24,573 bases of DNA from assembly GCA_003427395.1 (NCBI GenBank), contig BFEA01000764.1:205150-229722 (forward strand), given 5' to 3'. Within the stretch, counting starts at the first letter, position 1. Each line of letters opens with the position of its first letter. Source of the DNA: Chara braunii (taxonomy: Eukaryota > Streptophyta > Charophyceae > Charales > Characeae). The position numbers were made by a program, and so were the translations under genes. Shown here piece by piece: positions 1 to 8,922 of the stretch. The notes under the pieces are model-generated. The model did no database searches and was not told the origin of the DNA. It saw only the letters and a program-made list of their open reading frames with translations.

Positions 1-1140
1 CCGAGGGTGGAAGGCATAACCAGATCGTCCAACACAAGCGGCGCCGGGGTTCTGACCCTGTAACCTGTGTAGGGGTTTGTCGCTATGGGAATTGCGGAGG
101 GAGGAAGGCACTTCCTATCCGACAGAACTAGGTTGGTCGGTACTGGGGAAGGTTGCGGTGCCCTGTTACCCATGCAGAAGGGGGTATGAGACCAAGTGTG
201 TTCTGGTTCGAGGACCGAAAGTCGAGACCGACGGCTCCTTTGTTGAGGGGGGGACTTTAGGATGGTTGGTATTTCGTTTTGACTTCCCCCCCTTCTTTTT
301 TTCTTTTTACAGATGGCTGTTCGGGGGTCTTAAGAATGCTTTTGGGCTCTCGGGATCCCTAGCAACTTTTCTCAGGTGGTTTTTGATGCTGTTATACTCA
401 GGGACCTGTAGCTGCTCGATGCCAGAACGACGCTAGCCGGAGCTGGGGTGTTACCCTGTGACTTGCGATGCAGGAGCATGAGGCCGGGTAGAGAGATCTG
501 GGGATGCTTAGGGGTGGGCATCCTACGAAACAACTAAGGGTTGCTGCTGGGACGACGCTGGTCGGAGCTGGGGTGAGTTGTGTCACCTTGTAACCTAGCA
601 GGATGTGGGGTGTGAGACCTGGAAGAGCTCAGCAGGGAGTAGGACAGTGTTGAAAGGCCTCGGAAGGAGCGTTAGGGATTCCAAGGGTTTCTGAGCATTT
701 CTAGGGCTCGCCAGACCTTTTTATGTTTTCAATTACGAATTTTTACGTAGTTAAATTCAATTCTCAAAAAAAGGTTCTGTCCTTAAAAAGTCTTATGGAT
801 CCTGGGGTTTCATGGCAATCTCTTCTAGATAGTTTTAAGGCTGTAATACTCGATGGCCTAAGGCTGTTCGATGCTAGAACGACGCTGGCCGGTGCTGGGG
901 TGTTGCCCTGTAACCTGTTGATGCAGGGGCATGAGGCCTGGTAGAGAGATCTGGGGGTGCTTTGGGGGGCATCCCACGGGACAACCAAGGTTTGCTGCTG
1001 AGACGATGCTGGCCGGAGCTGGGGTGAGTTGTGTTGCCCTGTAACCCAGCAAGATGGGGGGTGTGAGGCCTGGAAACTGGGCAGGGAATACGACAGTGTT
1101 GGAGATACTTGGAAGGATCTGTTAGGGATTTTGCGGGATT
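1..1140. repeat. Degenerate tandem array, period ~0.43-0.45 kb
   Basis: Two clear copies of a G-rich unit are anchored by GGATCC at 353 and 797 and by the GATGCYAGAACGACGCT block at 418 and 870. The offset drifts from 444 to 452 bp, so small indels separate the copies. An older partial copy lies at about 1-250. Inside each unit the block ACGACGCTGGCCGGAGCTGG recurs about 125 bp further on, so the repeat is nested. Each sub-block continues with a CCCTGTAACC-type stretch and a GTGAGRCCTGG-type stretch. No open frame with recognisable protein similarity runs through it. It could be an LTR, a LINE 5' UTR monomer array or a satellite, and the sequence alone does not decide. Confidence 0.75.
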
Positions 1141-1614
1141 GGGGGCTTTTTTAGGACTTTGCAGTCTATTCCCGTACTTTTTCTGAGTAACGGGAAGGTA
1201 AGGGATCGAGAGAGAAAGGTATCACGCGTCCTGCTAGTGAAGGGGCTAGCTGGTAGGACAGAAATAGGGCATAGCATCAGTAGAGATGGTAGGTTTGTTG
1301 CAGTAAGTCTTGCCGGAGTGGGGTGAGGAGGACTGTTGGTGGATTCCCGAGTCTTCTTCTGGTTTTTGTTTCTCTCTGAATGTTCCTTACAAAAAAGCTA
1401 TGAAGTAGCCTCAGTATACCCTTCGTTTCATTGTCATGAAATTTTATGATGGTTTTTCTGAACGTACTCAAGGGACGCTGGGCCCGGTTCCCAGTTCGTG
1501 CCAATTTGAGAGGATATGGTTGTATCTATGGGACGCTGGACCCGGTTTCCAGAAGGTGCTGCTCCCCACCAATAAAAAAATAAAATAAAAAAATAAAAAT
1601 TATCATGTTCTCTT
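1141..1614. other. Unassigned stretch with a 23-bp direct repeat and A/T-rich end
   Basis: I see no gene here. A 23-bp block starting GGGACGCTGG and ending in CCAG occurs at 1472-1494 and again, with two mismatches, at 1530-1552. Each copy can form a small CTGGG/CCCAG hairpin. From about 1570 the sequence becomes A-rich and leads into the poly(A) tract. This may be the 3' end of an unidentified retroelement. Confidence 0.5.
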
Positions 1615-1636
1615 AAAAAAAAAAAAAAAAAAAAAA
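1615..1636 (+). repeat. Poly(A) tract, 22 A
   Basis: This is an uninterrupted run of 22 A after an A-rich stretch. It lies one base before the first codon of the gypsy pol fragment. It looks like the 3' tail of a target-primed retroelement inserted into, or recombined with, the gypsy element. A chimeric assembly join at the homopolymer is the alternative. Confidence 0.7.
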
Positions 1637-1637
1637 G

Positions 1638-2312
1638 TTTGTCATCGTGTACCTCGATGACATACTTATTTTTAGTAAGACTGTCGAGGAGCATGTTGCA
1701 CATCTGGACAAAGTTCTCAGTCTCCTGCGACAGCACAAGTTCAAGATCAACGGTGAGAAGTGCGAGTTTGGCCGCACCCGTGTCTTGTACTTGGGTCATG
1801 AGATCTCCGCGGAAGGTTTGAAGCCTGATGACGCGAAGGTGGCCAGCATTCGTGATTGGCCACGTCCTCAGCCTGTGACTGAGATGAGATCTTTCTTAGG
1901 AATGACTGGCTACTACAGAACTTTTGTAAAGAACTATAGCATAGTGGCCGCTCCTTTGACTGATCTGACCCGCCCTGACACCCCGTGGGAGTGGACAGAT
2001 GAGTGCGAGACTGCTTTCAGACATCTGAAGCATGCGTTGACGCACTACGAGGTCTTGAAACTTCCTGATCCTGACAAGCCGTTTATAGTCACCATGGATG
2101 CCAGCCAATACGACATTGGCGCCATGCTCGCGCAGCAGGAGGGGCCAAAGTTGAGGCCAGTCAAGTGCATGTCGAAAAAGATGTCGTCTCAGAAGTTGGC
2201 AAAGTCCACCTACGAGAAGGAACTCTACGCCGTGTACAAGTCTCTTACCCATTGGAGACACTATCTCCTTGGGAGGTTCTTCATCCTCAGGACTGATCAT
2301 CAGACCCTGTGA
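1638..2312 (+). pseudogene. pol: Ty3/gypsy pol fragment: reverse transcriptase C-terminal half and RNase H
   Basis: The frame opens as FVIVYLDDILIFSK, so the YLDD active-site box (1650-1661) is at the very start. The fingers and most of the palm of RT, plus gag and protease, are missing. After it come the usual Ty3/gypsy landmarks: the LGH block, the FLGMTGYYRTF connection segment, then RNase H with the catalytic Asp in TMDASQYDIGAMLAQ, the Glu in YEKELYAVYKS and the Asp in RTDHQTL. The frame ends at TGA 2310-2312, exactly where family members continue with Arg-Trp. The next codons carry on in the same frame, so this is one nonsense mutation rather than a domain end. The enzyme would copy element RNA into cDNA in virus-like particles. 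This copy cannot. Confidence 0.93.
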
Positions 2313-3101
2313 TGGATGAGAACTCAGCTAGTACTATCTGATGCTCTGAAGCGTTGGATCGAAGTCATTGAGCAATATGACTTCGACCCCCATCTCAAAG
2401 GGGAGTACAATAAGGTGGCTGATGCCTTGTCGCGTAGACCTGACTTTTCAGGTGCGCTGATTACTGAGTTCGATCTCACGAACAATGTTACTCGCTCTTT
2501 GGTGGATGCCTATCGCGAGGATCAGTTCATGTCTGAGATCATACGCAGACTCCATGCAAAGGACAAAAAGACCTCTGCCGAGTTTGAGTTGGTCAATGAC
2601 TTGCTGTTCCTTGAGAAGGATGGGAATAAACGATTGTGTGTCCCGAGTAGCGAGTCTTTGCGTAGTTTGTTTTTAGGCGAATGTCATGATGCCACCAACC
2701 ATTTTGGGTATAAAAAGACCGCAGCCAACCTGTTGCAGTGGTTCTGGTGGCCCACGATGATGCGAGATGCCCAGCTGTACGTGGAGACTTGTCAAGTTTG
2801 TCAACGGGACAAGCCACGTACTCAGGCTCCTCTTGGGCTGTTGAAGACCCTTCTGATTCCGGAAAGGCGTTGTGAGAGTCTGTCCATGGATTTCATGGAT
2901 ACTCTGATCACCAGTAAGAGTGGGATGCATCACATCTTTGTCATCGTGGATAGATTTAGTAAGTATGCTAGGTTAGTAGCCATGCCAGAAACAGCAAGAA
3001 CGGAGTACGTGATCCGAATGTTCAAAGAAAACTGGGTTAGAGACTTTGGTTTACCCAAGTCTATTGTCAGTGACAGGGATGCTGCAGAGCCGACCACTTA
3101 G
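2313..3101 (+). pseudogene. pol: Ty3/gypsy pol continued: end of RNase H, integrase zinc-binding domain and first part of catalytic core
   Basis: This is the same frame as the preceding fragment. The ADALSRRPDF end of RNase H is followed by an HHCC zinc-binding domain. Counted from the Met at 2316, His124, His129, Cys159 and Cys162 give H-x4-H-x29-C-x2-C. The catalytic core then starts with Asp192 in SMDFMD and Asp253 in VSDRD. Just after VSDRD the sequence jumps to a segment that normally lies about ten residues downstream, so an in-frame deletion is likely. The frame ends at TAG 3099-3101. Integrase would insert element cDNA into the host chromosome. This copy is broken. Confidence 0.92.
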
Positions 3102-3415
3102 TTGCAAATGACTTCTGCGAATCACCAGAGGCCAATGGCCAGGCCGAACAACTGAACCGCACTGTACAACACCTGTTGAGGCATCACATCAAGCCCAACC
3201 AGGTGGATTGGGATGAGAAGCTTGCTCTCATCGCCAGTCTGTATAACAATGCGGTACACAGTGCCACTAGGGTGAGCCCGAACAGTCTACTACTGACTTT
3301 CAAACCTAGACTACCTCTTGACTTTCTCCTACCTGAGAATGAATCAACTGCTGCACCGGGTACATTAGAGTTTGCCTACAAATACGAACAGAAAATGCAG
3401 CAGGCGGTAGATTAG
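3102..3415 (+). pseudogene. pol: Ty3/gypsy integrase, C-terminal half of catalytic core (frameshifted)
   Basis: The protein continues directly after the TAG at 3099-3101, reading LQMTSANH in the old frame. A one-base deletion near 3126-3132 then moves it by -1. In the new frame the NGQAEQLNR box (Glu codon 3146-3148, the last acidic residue of the integrase triad) is followed by the conserved DWDEKLALIASLYNNAVHSA block. This frame is ended by TAG 3413-3415 and resumes in phase on the other side. The reading is clear because both flanks match the ordinary order of integrase motifs. Confidence 0.88.
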
Positions 3416-3973
3416 ATGCAGAAGGGACAGGCCGCGATGATAGAGTCGAAAAACAGACACCGCCGGCCTTCTACATTTCAGGTTGGGGATAGAGTCTGGG
3501 TTAAGTCTTCAGAACTGGGACAGGAGTACGGGATATCCCGCAAACTCATGCCTCAATACTTTGGACCTTGGGAAGTCTTGGACATCGTCGAGACAGATCC
3601 AGATGGGCCATCTTATGTTATCCGGATTCCTAGTCATCTTCGTACTTACCCTGTCTTTCACGCCTCCAAGCTGGCACCTTTCAAAGAAACTGACCAGTTT
3701 CCATCTCGCCGCTCAATGCTGCCCCCAACCATGGATGGAGAGGTGGACATTGATGATATTGTGGATAGCCGTGAGCTGCCGGTATCAAGACCAGCAGGCA
3801 GGGGACGTCCTCCAAAACCGAAGCTGCAGTACCGCGTTCGGTTCCGGCATCACACTGATCCGAAGGAGGACCGATGGTTCACCAGGGAGGAACTGATGCA
3901 GACCGCTCCTCAAGTTGTGACTCAATACGAGAGATCTCTACAGAAGGGAAAGCGCCCTATGATCAAAGATTGA
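3416..3973 (+). pseudogene. pol: Ty3/gypsy integrase C-terminus with GPY/F module and chromodomain-like tail
   Basis: An uninterrupted 185-codon frame. Residues 30-100 hold the GPY/F module: FQVGDRVWVKSSEL, then YFGPWEVLDIV, then YPVFHASKLAPF. From about residue 115 a chromodomain-like segment follows. It starts at DIVDSRELP, passes a basic, Pro/Gly-rich linker (GRGRPPKPK), and then reads QYRVRFRHH, DRWFTREEL and VVTQYE. In chromoviruses such a tail steers integration toward particular chromatin. The frame ends at TGA 3971-3973, the natural end of pol. It is in phase with the preceding fragment across a single TAG. I am sure of the GPY/F module and somewhat less sure of the chromodomain, since its aromatic cage cannot be verified by eye. 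Confidence 0.88.
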
Positions 3974-3997
3974 GCTTCTCAGAGGACTGTTGAAGCT

Positions 3998-4010
3998 AAG
4001 GAGGAGGGAA
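3998..4010 (+). other. Polypurine tract of the gypsy element
   Basis: A 13-nt all-purine run (AAGGAGGAGGGAA) starts 25 nt after the pol stop and is followed at once by TG (4011). This is the arrangement expected for the plus-strand primer and the first bases of a 3' LTR. The opposite LTR is not in the window, so the boundary cannot be confirmed by comparison. Confidence 0.6.
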
Positions 4011-4740
4011 TGCGAGACCACTGCCTATAAGAGCCCCACAAGGCCCCATTTTAACAGCCCGTCGGCCGCCCTAAGTGAAGGCAGGCTCGACGAGGCCCTC
4101 AGGGCCCTTTTCTGGCCACCACACAACTCAGGGAAATTCAGGCAGTTGCGCAGCGCCAGTTGGTTGAGTGAACCCTGGCCCTGGGCCGCCTGCGTGAATG
4201 CATGTGAAACAGGCCCTGGGCTGGATACGGGTATCGGGCCAAACACAGGCCGAAAGCAGTTGGGCACATGCAACCACTTCAGGCCCAAGGCCTGCTCCTC
4301 TCGTGCTGGGCCTCAGGCTACCGGGGCCTACTGGAAGCTTCCTGGATTGGACGCAGGAGGCCACTTCGATATAGGGAAGGGCCTGCCTCCTCATTCGACA
4401 TTCGGGTGCTGGCTGCATGTTGCGCAAACGCTGCTGCTGCGCTATTTGCTGGTTGGCGCCTACGCTCTCACGGGCGAACAGGGAAGGAGCACGCAGCCAT
4501 AGCCAAGCTGCGCTGCTGTAAGCTGGGTGAGGCACAGGGTGGTCCTTGGGTGCTAGTGGCATCTGTGAGTTGGGGAACGAGGTTGNGAGTGTAGCGCGAG
4601 ACATACCTGGTGCTGGAAGCGTGCGACATTGGTCGCCATATGCTCGTACTTCGGGAATGCTGTTGATGTCATCTTTCAGCTTTGTAGTATAGGCTAGACA
4701 GGATCTGCCACATGTAGTCTGGGCGCCGAGCGCCAGATAG
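4011..4740 (+). other. Possible 3' LTR and flank, no coding content
   Basis: GC-rich sequence starting TG right after the polypurine tract, with a TATAAG-like motif at 4026-4031. Open frames here (for example on the minus strand at 4128-4748) resemble no protein I recognise. One undetermined base (N) is at 4586. The LTR end cannot be placed without its 5' partner. Confidence 0.4.
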
Positions 4741-4939
4741 GATATCAACTATGGTTCTTTGTTGATGATGATGGGACTATTTCAACATTGTCAATTATGA
4801 ACTCTTGGTGTGTTCTTATTTGGTGTATCTCGTGATGCAATTCTGTTGTTGGTTCAAGGTCAAGACTATCTGGACTCATATGTATGATGTTGTTTGATTG
4901 CTGGAGTTCGCTATTGCTCATCTTCCTTGCAGAAGGGAA
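4741..4939. other. AT-richer unassigned spacer
   Basis: About 200 bp of more AT-rich, apparently single-copy sequence between the possible LTR and the truncated 3' end of LINE-A. I see no gene, repeat or RNA in it. Confidence 0.5.
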
Positions 4940-5725
4940 AGCTGCGTGCGCTCTATCAGCCAATTATTCGTGGGCAGGCAGTGGTGCTCGATCTGCCATT
5001 GCAGCAAGGCCATTTTTGCTGGCCTAGATCTTGTAGCAGTGAACCATCGGATGGGGCGGATTGCATCCGTTCCTACATTCAGGTGAGACCTCCACTCCTA
5101 CATTCAGGTGAGACCTCCACCGAGCTTTCACCGTTTCTTTTATGTTCACCTTCGGTCGCAGCAAGCGGTATGTGGCCTTCACTGTTAAGGAGGACAACTG
5201 CCAATTCTCCCCCGTTCTGGATTTACGCGGAGAGGCCCACTGCCATTCCACGGGGTCAAACGGGAGCTCTGTCACAGGGGTCTTTGGTTGGACGCAATCC
5301 ACTTGTCTTTTTTTTCCGAGAGTACCTAAACCCTGAGCAGTTCTATGTTTCGCTGCCATCTCGTTGCTTCTGGGCTGTATCGAGTGAGAATATTGTCCCT
5401 GTCTATGTGGAAGAGGTTGATCAATGTTTCGTCAGAACGCACCTCTACCACACTGCCCACACTTTCCGGATCCCCTGGAACCACCACCCAATCCCCCTCC
5501 TTTAGCTGCGGCCCCCTGCGTAGGATGCGCACCCAATCCAAGGGAGTTGCAAAGGTCAGCAGGTCTAAATTTTCCTCAACCTTATGACAACGTTTTAATA
5601 CAGTCTTTAGCTGCAGTGCCGTTTTCCAGTTCCTCTTTTCAATGTCCCATATGTCCTTTATTCTAATTGTCTTTTTTGACCCAGCTGTTCCACGGAGTGT
5701 CTGAGCTATGGTACACCCTACTGTG
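4940..5725 (-). pseudogene. LINE-A ORF2, C-terminal region with truncated zf-RVT-type domain
   Basis: Reading on the minus strand, a frame beginning near 5670 gives IKDIWDIEKRNWK and then LDWVRILRRGPQ, which matches LINE-C at 22150-22300. It hits TAG at 5328-5326. After a frame change the sequence continues with TPVTELPFDPVEWQW and ATYRLLRPK. A perfect 25-bp tandem duplication (5071-5120) shifts the frame again. Beyond it comes RPAKMALLQWQIEHHCLPTN, the start of the zinc-binding region found after RT in plant LINEs. Homology ends at an NWLIERT block near 4945, before any zinc-ligand cysteines. Another frameshift lies in the T run at 5672-5677. Confidence 0.85.
5071..5120. repeat. Perfect 25-bp tandem duplication inside LINE-A ORF2
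   Basis: Bases 5071-5095 are repeated exactly at 5096-5120. The length is not a multiple of three. Reading with only one copy joins the upstream ARWRSHLNVG segment to the downstream RPAKMALLQWQ segment in one frame, matching the layout of LINE-C. The duplication is therefore a discrete frameshifting event. Confidence 0.95.
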
Positions 5726-6169
5726 TCTGTCGGTCACCCACCTGTTCTCGAACAGAGGTTGGCGCATCACTTCCTCGGAAGTTCCTCCCACTTTGTCGGC
5801 GGAGGTCTGTTAGGTAGTGGGAGGCTACGCCAAGCCTTTAGGACTCGCACCCAGAAGTTGTCCTTGATCAGATCCGAGCGGGCCGCGTCTCGGGACAGAG
5901 CATGATCCGTCCGGTGGCCCGTACGAGGGCACCTTGGCACTGTCCAAAAACGGTCCTCCAACCAGGTCAGCGGGTTGACCCCCTGCGGTGCTTGTGGGGC
6001 GAGACGCGCAATCTGTTCCAACGCCAAGGCCTGCCAGGGAAGATGCTGGGCGAAGAGAAATCTCCTCACCCATTGGACGACCAATGCCGCAATCTGGGTC
6101 TCCGGGTCCAGGACCCCCAGGCCCCCTCTGTCTTTAGGCTAGATTACCGATGCCCAAGCTACCCTGTCT
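5726..6169 (-). pseudogene. LINE-A ORF2, post-RT region
   Basis: On the minus strand this carries VAWASVI, a TAG near 6145, then PKDRGGLGVLDPETQ, VQWVRRFLFAQHLPW, ALEQIARLAPQAPQGVNPLTW and KAWRSLPLPNR. It aligns block for block with LINE-C 21660-22080. Frame damage is clear: a shift near 6160 separates it from the RT core. At about 5773-5786 an ~11-nt insertion containing a partial copy of its neighbourhood turns the expected WEEVMRQPLFENR into a short out-of-frame end. I know of no specific function for this segment beyond its conservation among L1-like ORF2 proteins. Confidence 0.82.
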
Positions 6170-7301
6170 TTAGGTTGGAAGCTCGTCGTTGCCTCTCCAC
6201 AGCAGGGCTGTTAATTGCCTCTTCAAAGGCCTGACGGCGTCCTTACTGAGGGCCCAAATTGCAGATTTGTACCAAAAGGCCGCCAACACAACACTGTTGA
6301 TCGCAAGCACCCTGCCAATAAGAGAGGTATGCCGGTCTTTCCACTGGGCCAGGTCTAGGGCGGGTTTCAGGATGCACTCGTCATTTGATGCGGGTTTTCC
6401 TAATGTTGTTAGCATGATCCCCAACACTCTAACCCGGGCGGTTTCCGGAGGCCATTTGACTTGTGGCGACTCTGGGGGGCGCACCCCTTGATGGTGGATC
6501 CACCATCCCAAGGTTTTGCTTCCCCAGTTGACCGTCATGTCCGAGACCATTGTAAATCAGTCGAGGAGTAGCCTAATTTCTTCTATGTTTGCTTTCGTGG
6601 CCTCCATCATGAAGGTTAGGTCGTCCGCAAACAATGAGCAGACAGAGATTGCGTCTTTCGGGATAGCCGAAATCTGCAACCGCTTCAGATCTTTGTTTTC
6701 ACGAAGATTTGCTGACAGCGCCTCCATTACTATTATAAAGAGGAATGGTGCCAACGGGTCCCCCTGGCGCACCGAATGTTGCAGCGAGAAGGCTGGCGCA
6801 ATCGTGCCATTAACTTGGACGCACGTGGTGGCGTTATGATGGAGTATTTTTGTCCAGCGCCGGAACGCCGGACCAATGTTCATTTTCTCCATACATTTAT
6901 CCAAAAACAACCAATCCACATGCTCAGACGCTTTTTCAAAGTCAATGAAGACTATGGCAGCGTTTCACTTATTTTGTCTGGTTAGTTTCAGAAGCTCATT
7001 AACTAGCAGGATATTGTCATGGATTCTGCGTCCTTTGACAAACCCAGTCTGTGTTGGATGGATGATGTCGTGCAAGACTGGGATTAAGTGGTTGGCCAAG
7101 GCCTTCCCCATCATTTTATAGACGACGGTAAGTAGGGTTATCGAGCGGTAGTTTCTGATGTCCATTTTATCCCCTTTTTTGTGTAGCAAGGTAAGAACAC
7201 CTTGTCCTACCAATTCCCCCATCCGACCTGTTTCCCACACGTGCTGGTAAAATTTCATGAGGTCCGGGCCCATCAGAGTCCAGAAGGATTCCCAAAATTC
7301 C
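6170..7301 (-). pseudogene. LINE-A ORF2, reverse transcriptase core
   Basis: One minus-strand frame (first codon base at 7273) carries most of RT: GVLTLLHKKGD, IRNYRSITLLTVVYKMMGKA, QTGFVKGRRIHDNILLVNE, AAIVFIDFEKA with the first catalytic Asp, HSVRQGDPLAP, then CSLFADDLTF with the FADD box (6631-6620), TLGWWIHHQGVRPP and WKDRHTSLIGRVLAINSVVL. Two in-phase TGA codons interrupt it, at 6967-6965 and 6559-6557. All catalytic aspartates are still encoded, so this RT is inactivated by stops and by the upstream frameshift rather than by active-site loss. LINE-C is its closest relative in the window. Confidence 0.93.
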
Positions 7302-7865
7302 TTAGGAAGCCATGCCCGACGTCTTTTCTTCGTCCATCTGCATCAGCGCCGTCCAAATTTCCTCTTTAAACAAGGGGAGATCGAGCTTTGTGCTCTGATG
7401 GCTTGTCAGGGTTTTCTCCAATGGTTTCAGGAAGTCCTCGATTTCCTTCTTCCTAACATTTTCCTCTCGTCTAGCGTACCTTGAGGTGAACAAGTCTTTA
7501 AAAAAGGTTTTGGCTATGTGTGTGCAATGGGGGGTGGAGGTGACAGTGTCTTGGTGTCCGGTCTGTGGGTCATATAGTGCCTCTATGGTTGTTCTGCGTG
7601 AGCGGGCCCGGGCTATGCTAAATAATTTTTTATCCATTGGGCCCTCTGTTTGAAATTTTGTGAGCCTTCCTCTTATGCGTGTGCCCTCCCATCTTTGTGT
7701 GGCGAAGAACTGGAGTTGCTGTTGCAGTCGTTGTACCTCGAAATCCTCTCCTGACCGCGAATTGTGGTTGTGTTGTGAGTTGTTTAAGCTGTTTGGTAGG
7801 TCTTGATACTCCAGTTGTTGCAGTTTCTGGTGAATTTCCATCTTCTGCCGGTGTTTTCTAGTTTC
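7302..7865 (-). pseudogene. LINE-A ORF2, endonuclease-RT linker and RT N-terminus
   Basis: This is the same frame as the endonuclease, separated from it only by TAA 7868-7866. The segment has a Gln-rich helical stretch (VQRLQQQLQFFATQRWEGTR), the IRGRLTKFQTEG block, LFSIARARS, the CTHIAKTFFKDLFTS block typical of LINE linkers, and KEEIWTALMQMDEEKTSGM, the first conserved RT motif. At about 7305-7308 a short deletion (about 4 nt by comparison with GIDCLPKEFW in LINE-C) ends the frame prematurely. RT continues in another frame. The first part of this linker is the piece that is inverted in LINE-C. Confidence 0.88.
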
Positions 7866-8909
7866 TTATATTTTAGAGTACTCGTGGGATTTTTTCCTTA
7901 GATAGAACAGGCCATTGTTGAACCAATCAATCTCCAGCGGTATATTATGTTTTTGTGTATGCCAAAATGTCCAGCAGTCCTTTAAATAACTTTGAAAAGT
8001 TTTCTGTTGTAGGAGGGTTGTATTAAGTTTGTAGAAACCAGGACAGTGATCGGTTTTTTTGCGGAAAGAAAGAATGACTGTGCACATTTTGTGGTCAATG
8101 CCCAGATATGCGCTCGCCGGTAAGATTGCAGCCAGAAGCAGCGCGCCTTCCATGTCTTCCGAAATCAGGATTAAGTCAATCCTGGATCTTGACCGACCCT
8201 CAGTTCCGGTCTTTCGCAGGCATGTGTAGAACCTAGTATCCGGGTTTAGCTTCCGCAAGGAATCAAATACTTTTAATGAGAGACACAATTCATTAATTAT
8301 CCGCTCATCCTCTTCAACGTACGCCGGGGTGGGAGAGGGCGTCCTCCATCTGTCCATCCACTGGTCCGGGGCTGCGTTGCAGTCCCCTGCTATGATGACC
8401 GGTACTTCCTCCGGAATTTGTGTCTTTAGATTCTCAAAAAAGACCCTCCTCTCGGTTACTATATTGGGTACGTAGACGCATACTATGCATAGGATTTCAA
8501 GTTCCAAAGTTACGAGGATCGACACCCATCGCCCCTCCTCTTGATCGGCCACCCAGTATACCGGGTCTGCTCGTGATTCTGGGGGGATCCAGACGGCCAC
8601 CCCTGCACTACCCGGTCTCGGGGCATGGGCCCTGAAGGCTTTGTACGGCCAAGCTATTTTGTGGGCGCGGTTATGCTCCGGGGTGTCCATCAGGTGTGTT
8701 TCCTGGATGCACACAATGTCCGGCCAGTTCCTGCCCCCTACTCCTCTCATTAAATCCCAGATCGCGTCTCGTTTCTCGGGTCTACATGAGGCCAGACCAT
8801 TCACGTTCAGAGTCCGCAGGTCTAGGTCGGCAACTCTCTTGCATTGGTTCCAAATGCGATCGTGACCATATACTGCTCTGACTGGGTCGATCTTGCTTGT
8901 ATTGTTCAT
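7866..8909 (-). pseudogene. LINE-A ORF2 N-terminus: AP-type endonuclease
   Basis: A 347-codon frame starting at ATG 8909, 13 nt after the ORF1 stop. It carries the apurinic/apyrimidinic-like endonuclease that nicks target DNA for target-primed reverse transcription. Visible motifs are LRTLNVNGL (Asn35/Asn37), IVCIQETHL (Glu70), VYVPNI, IIAGDCNAAP (Asp176, Asn178), RSRIDLILIS (Asp245) and LGIDHKMCTVIL (Asp272, His273), so the catalytic set looks complete. The frame ends at TAA 7868-7866, but the linker continues in the same phase, so this is a nonsense mutation inside ORF2 rather than its natural end. This is the best-preserved domain of LINE-A. Confidence 0.93.
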
Positions 8910-8922
8910 ATGGATTGTTTTC
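8910..8922 (-). other. 13-nt ORF1/ORF2 intercistronic spacer of LINE-A
   Basis: ORF1 ends with TAG at 8925-8923 and the ORF2 ATG is at 8909-8907, in another frame. Such a short gap between LINE ORFs suggests ORF2 was reached by reinitiation or another unconventional route. No structure is obvious in the gap. Confidence 0.7.

Noticed and set aside
4128-4748. 206-codon minus-strand frame
   Set aside because: No recognisable protein, contains the undetermined base, and lies in probable LTR sequence.
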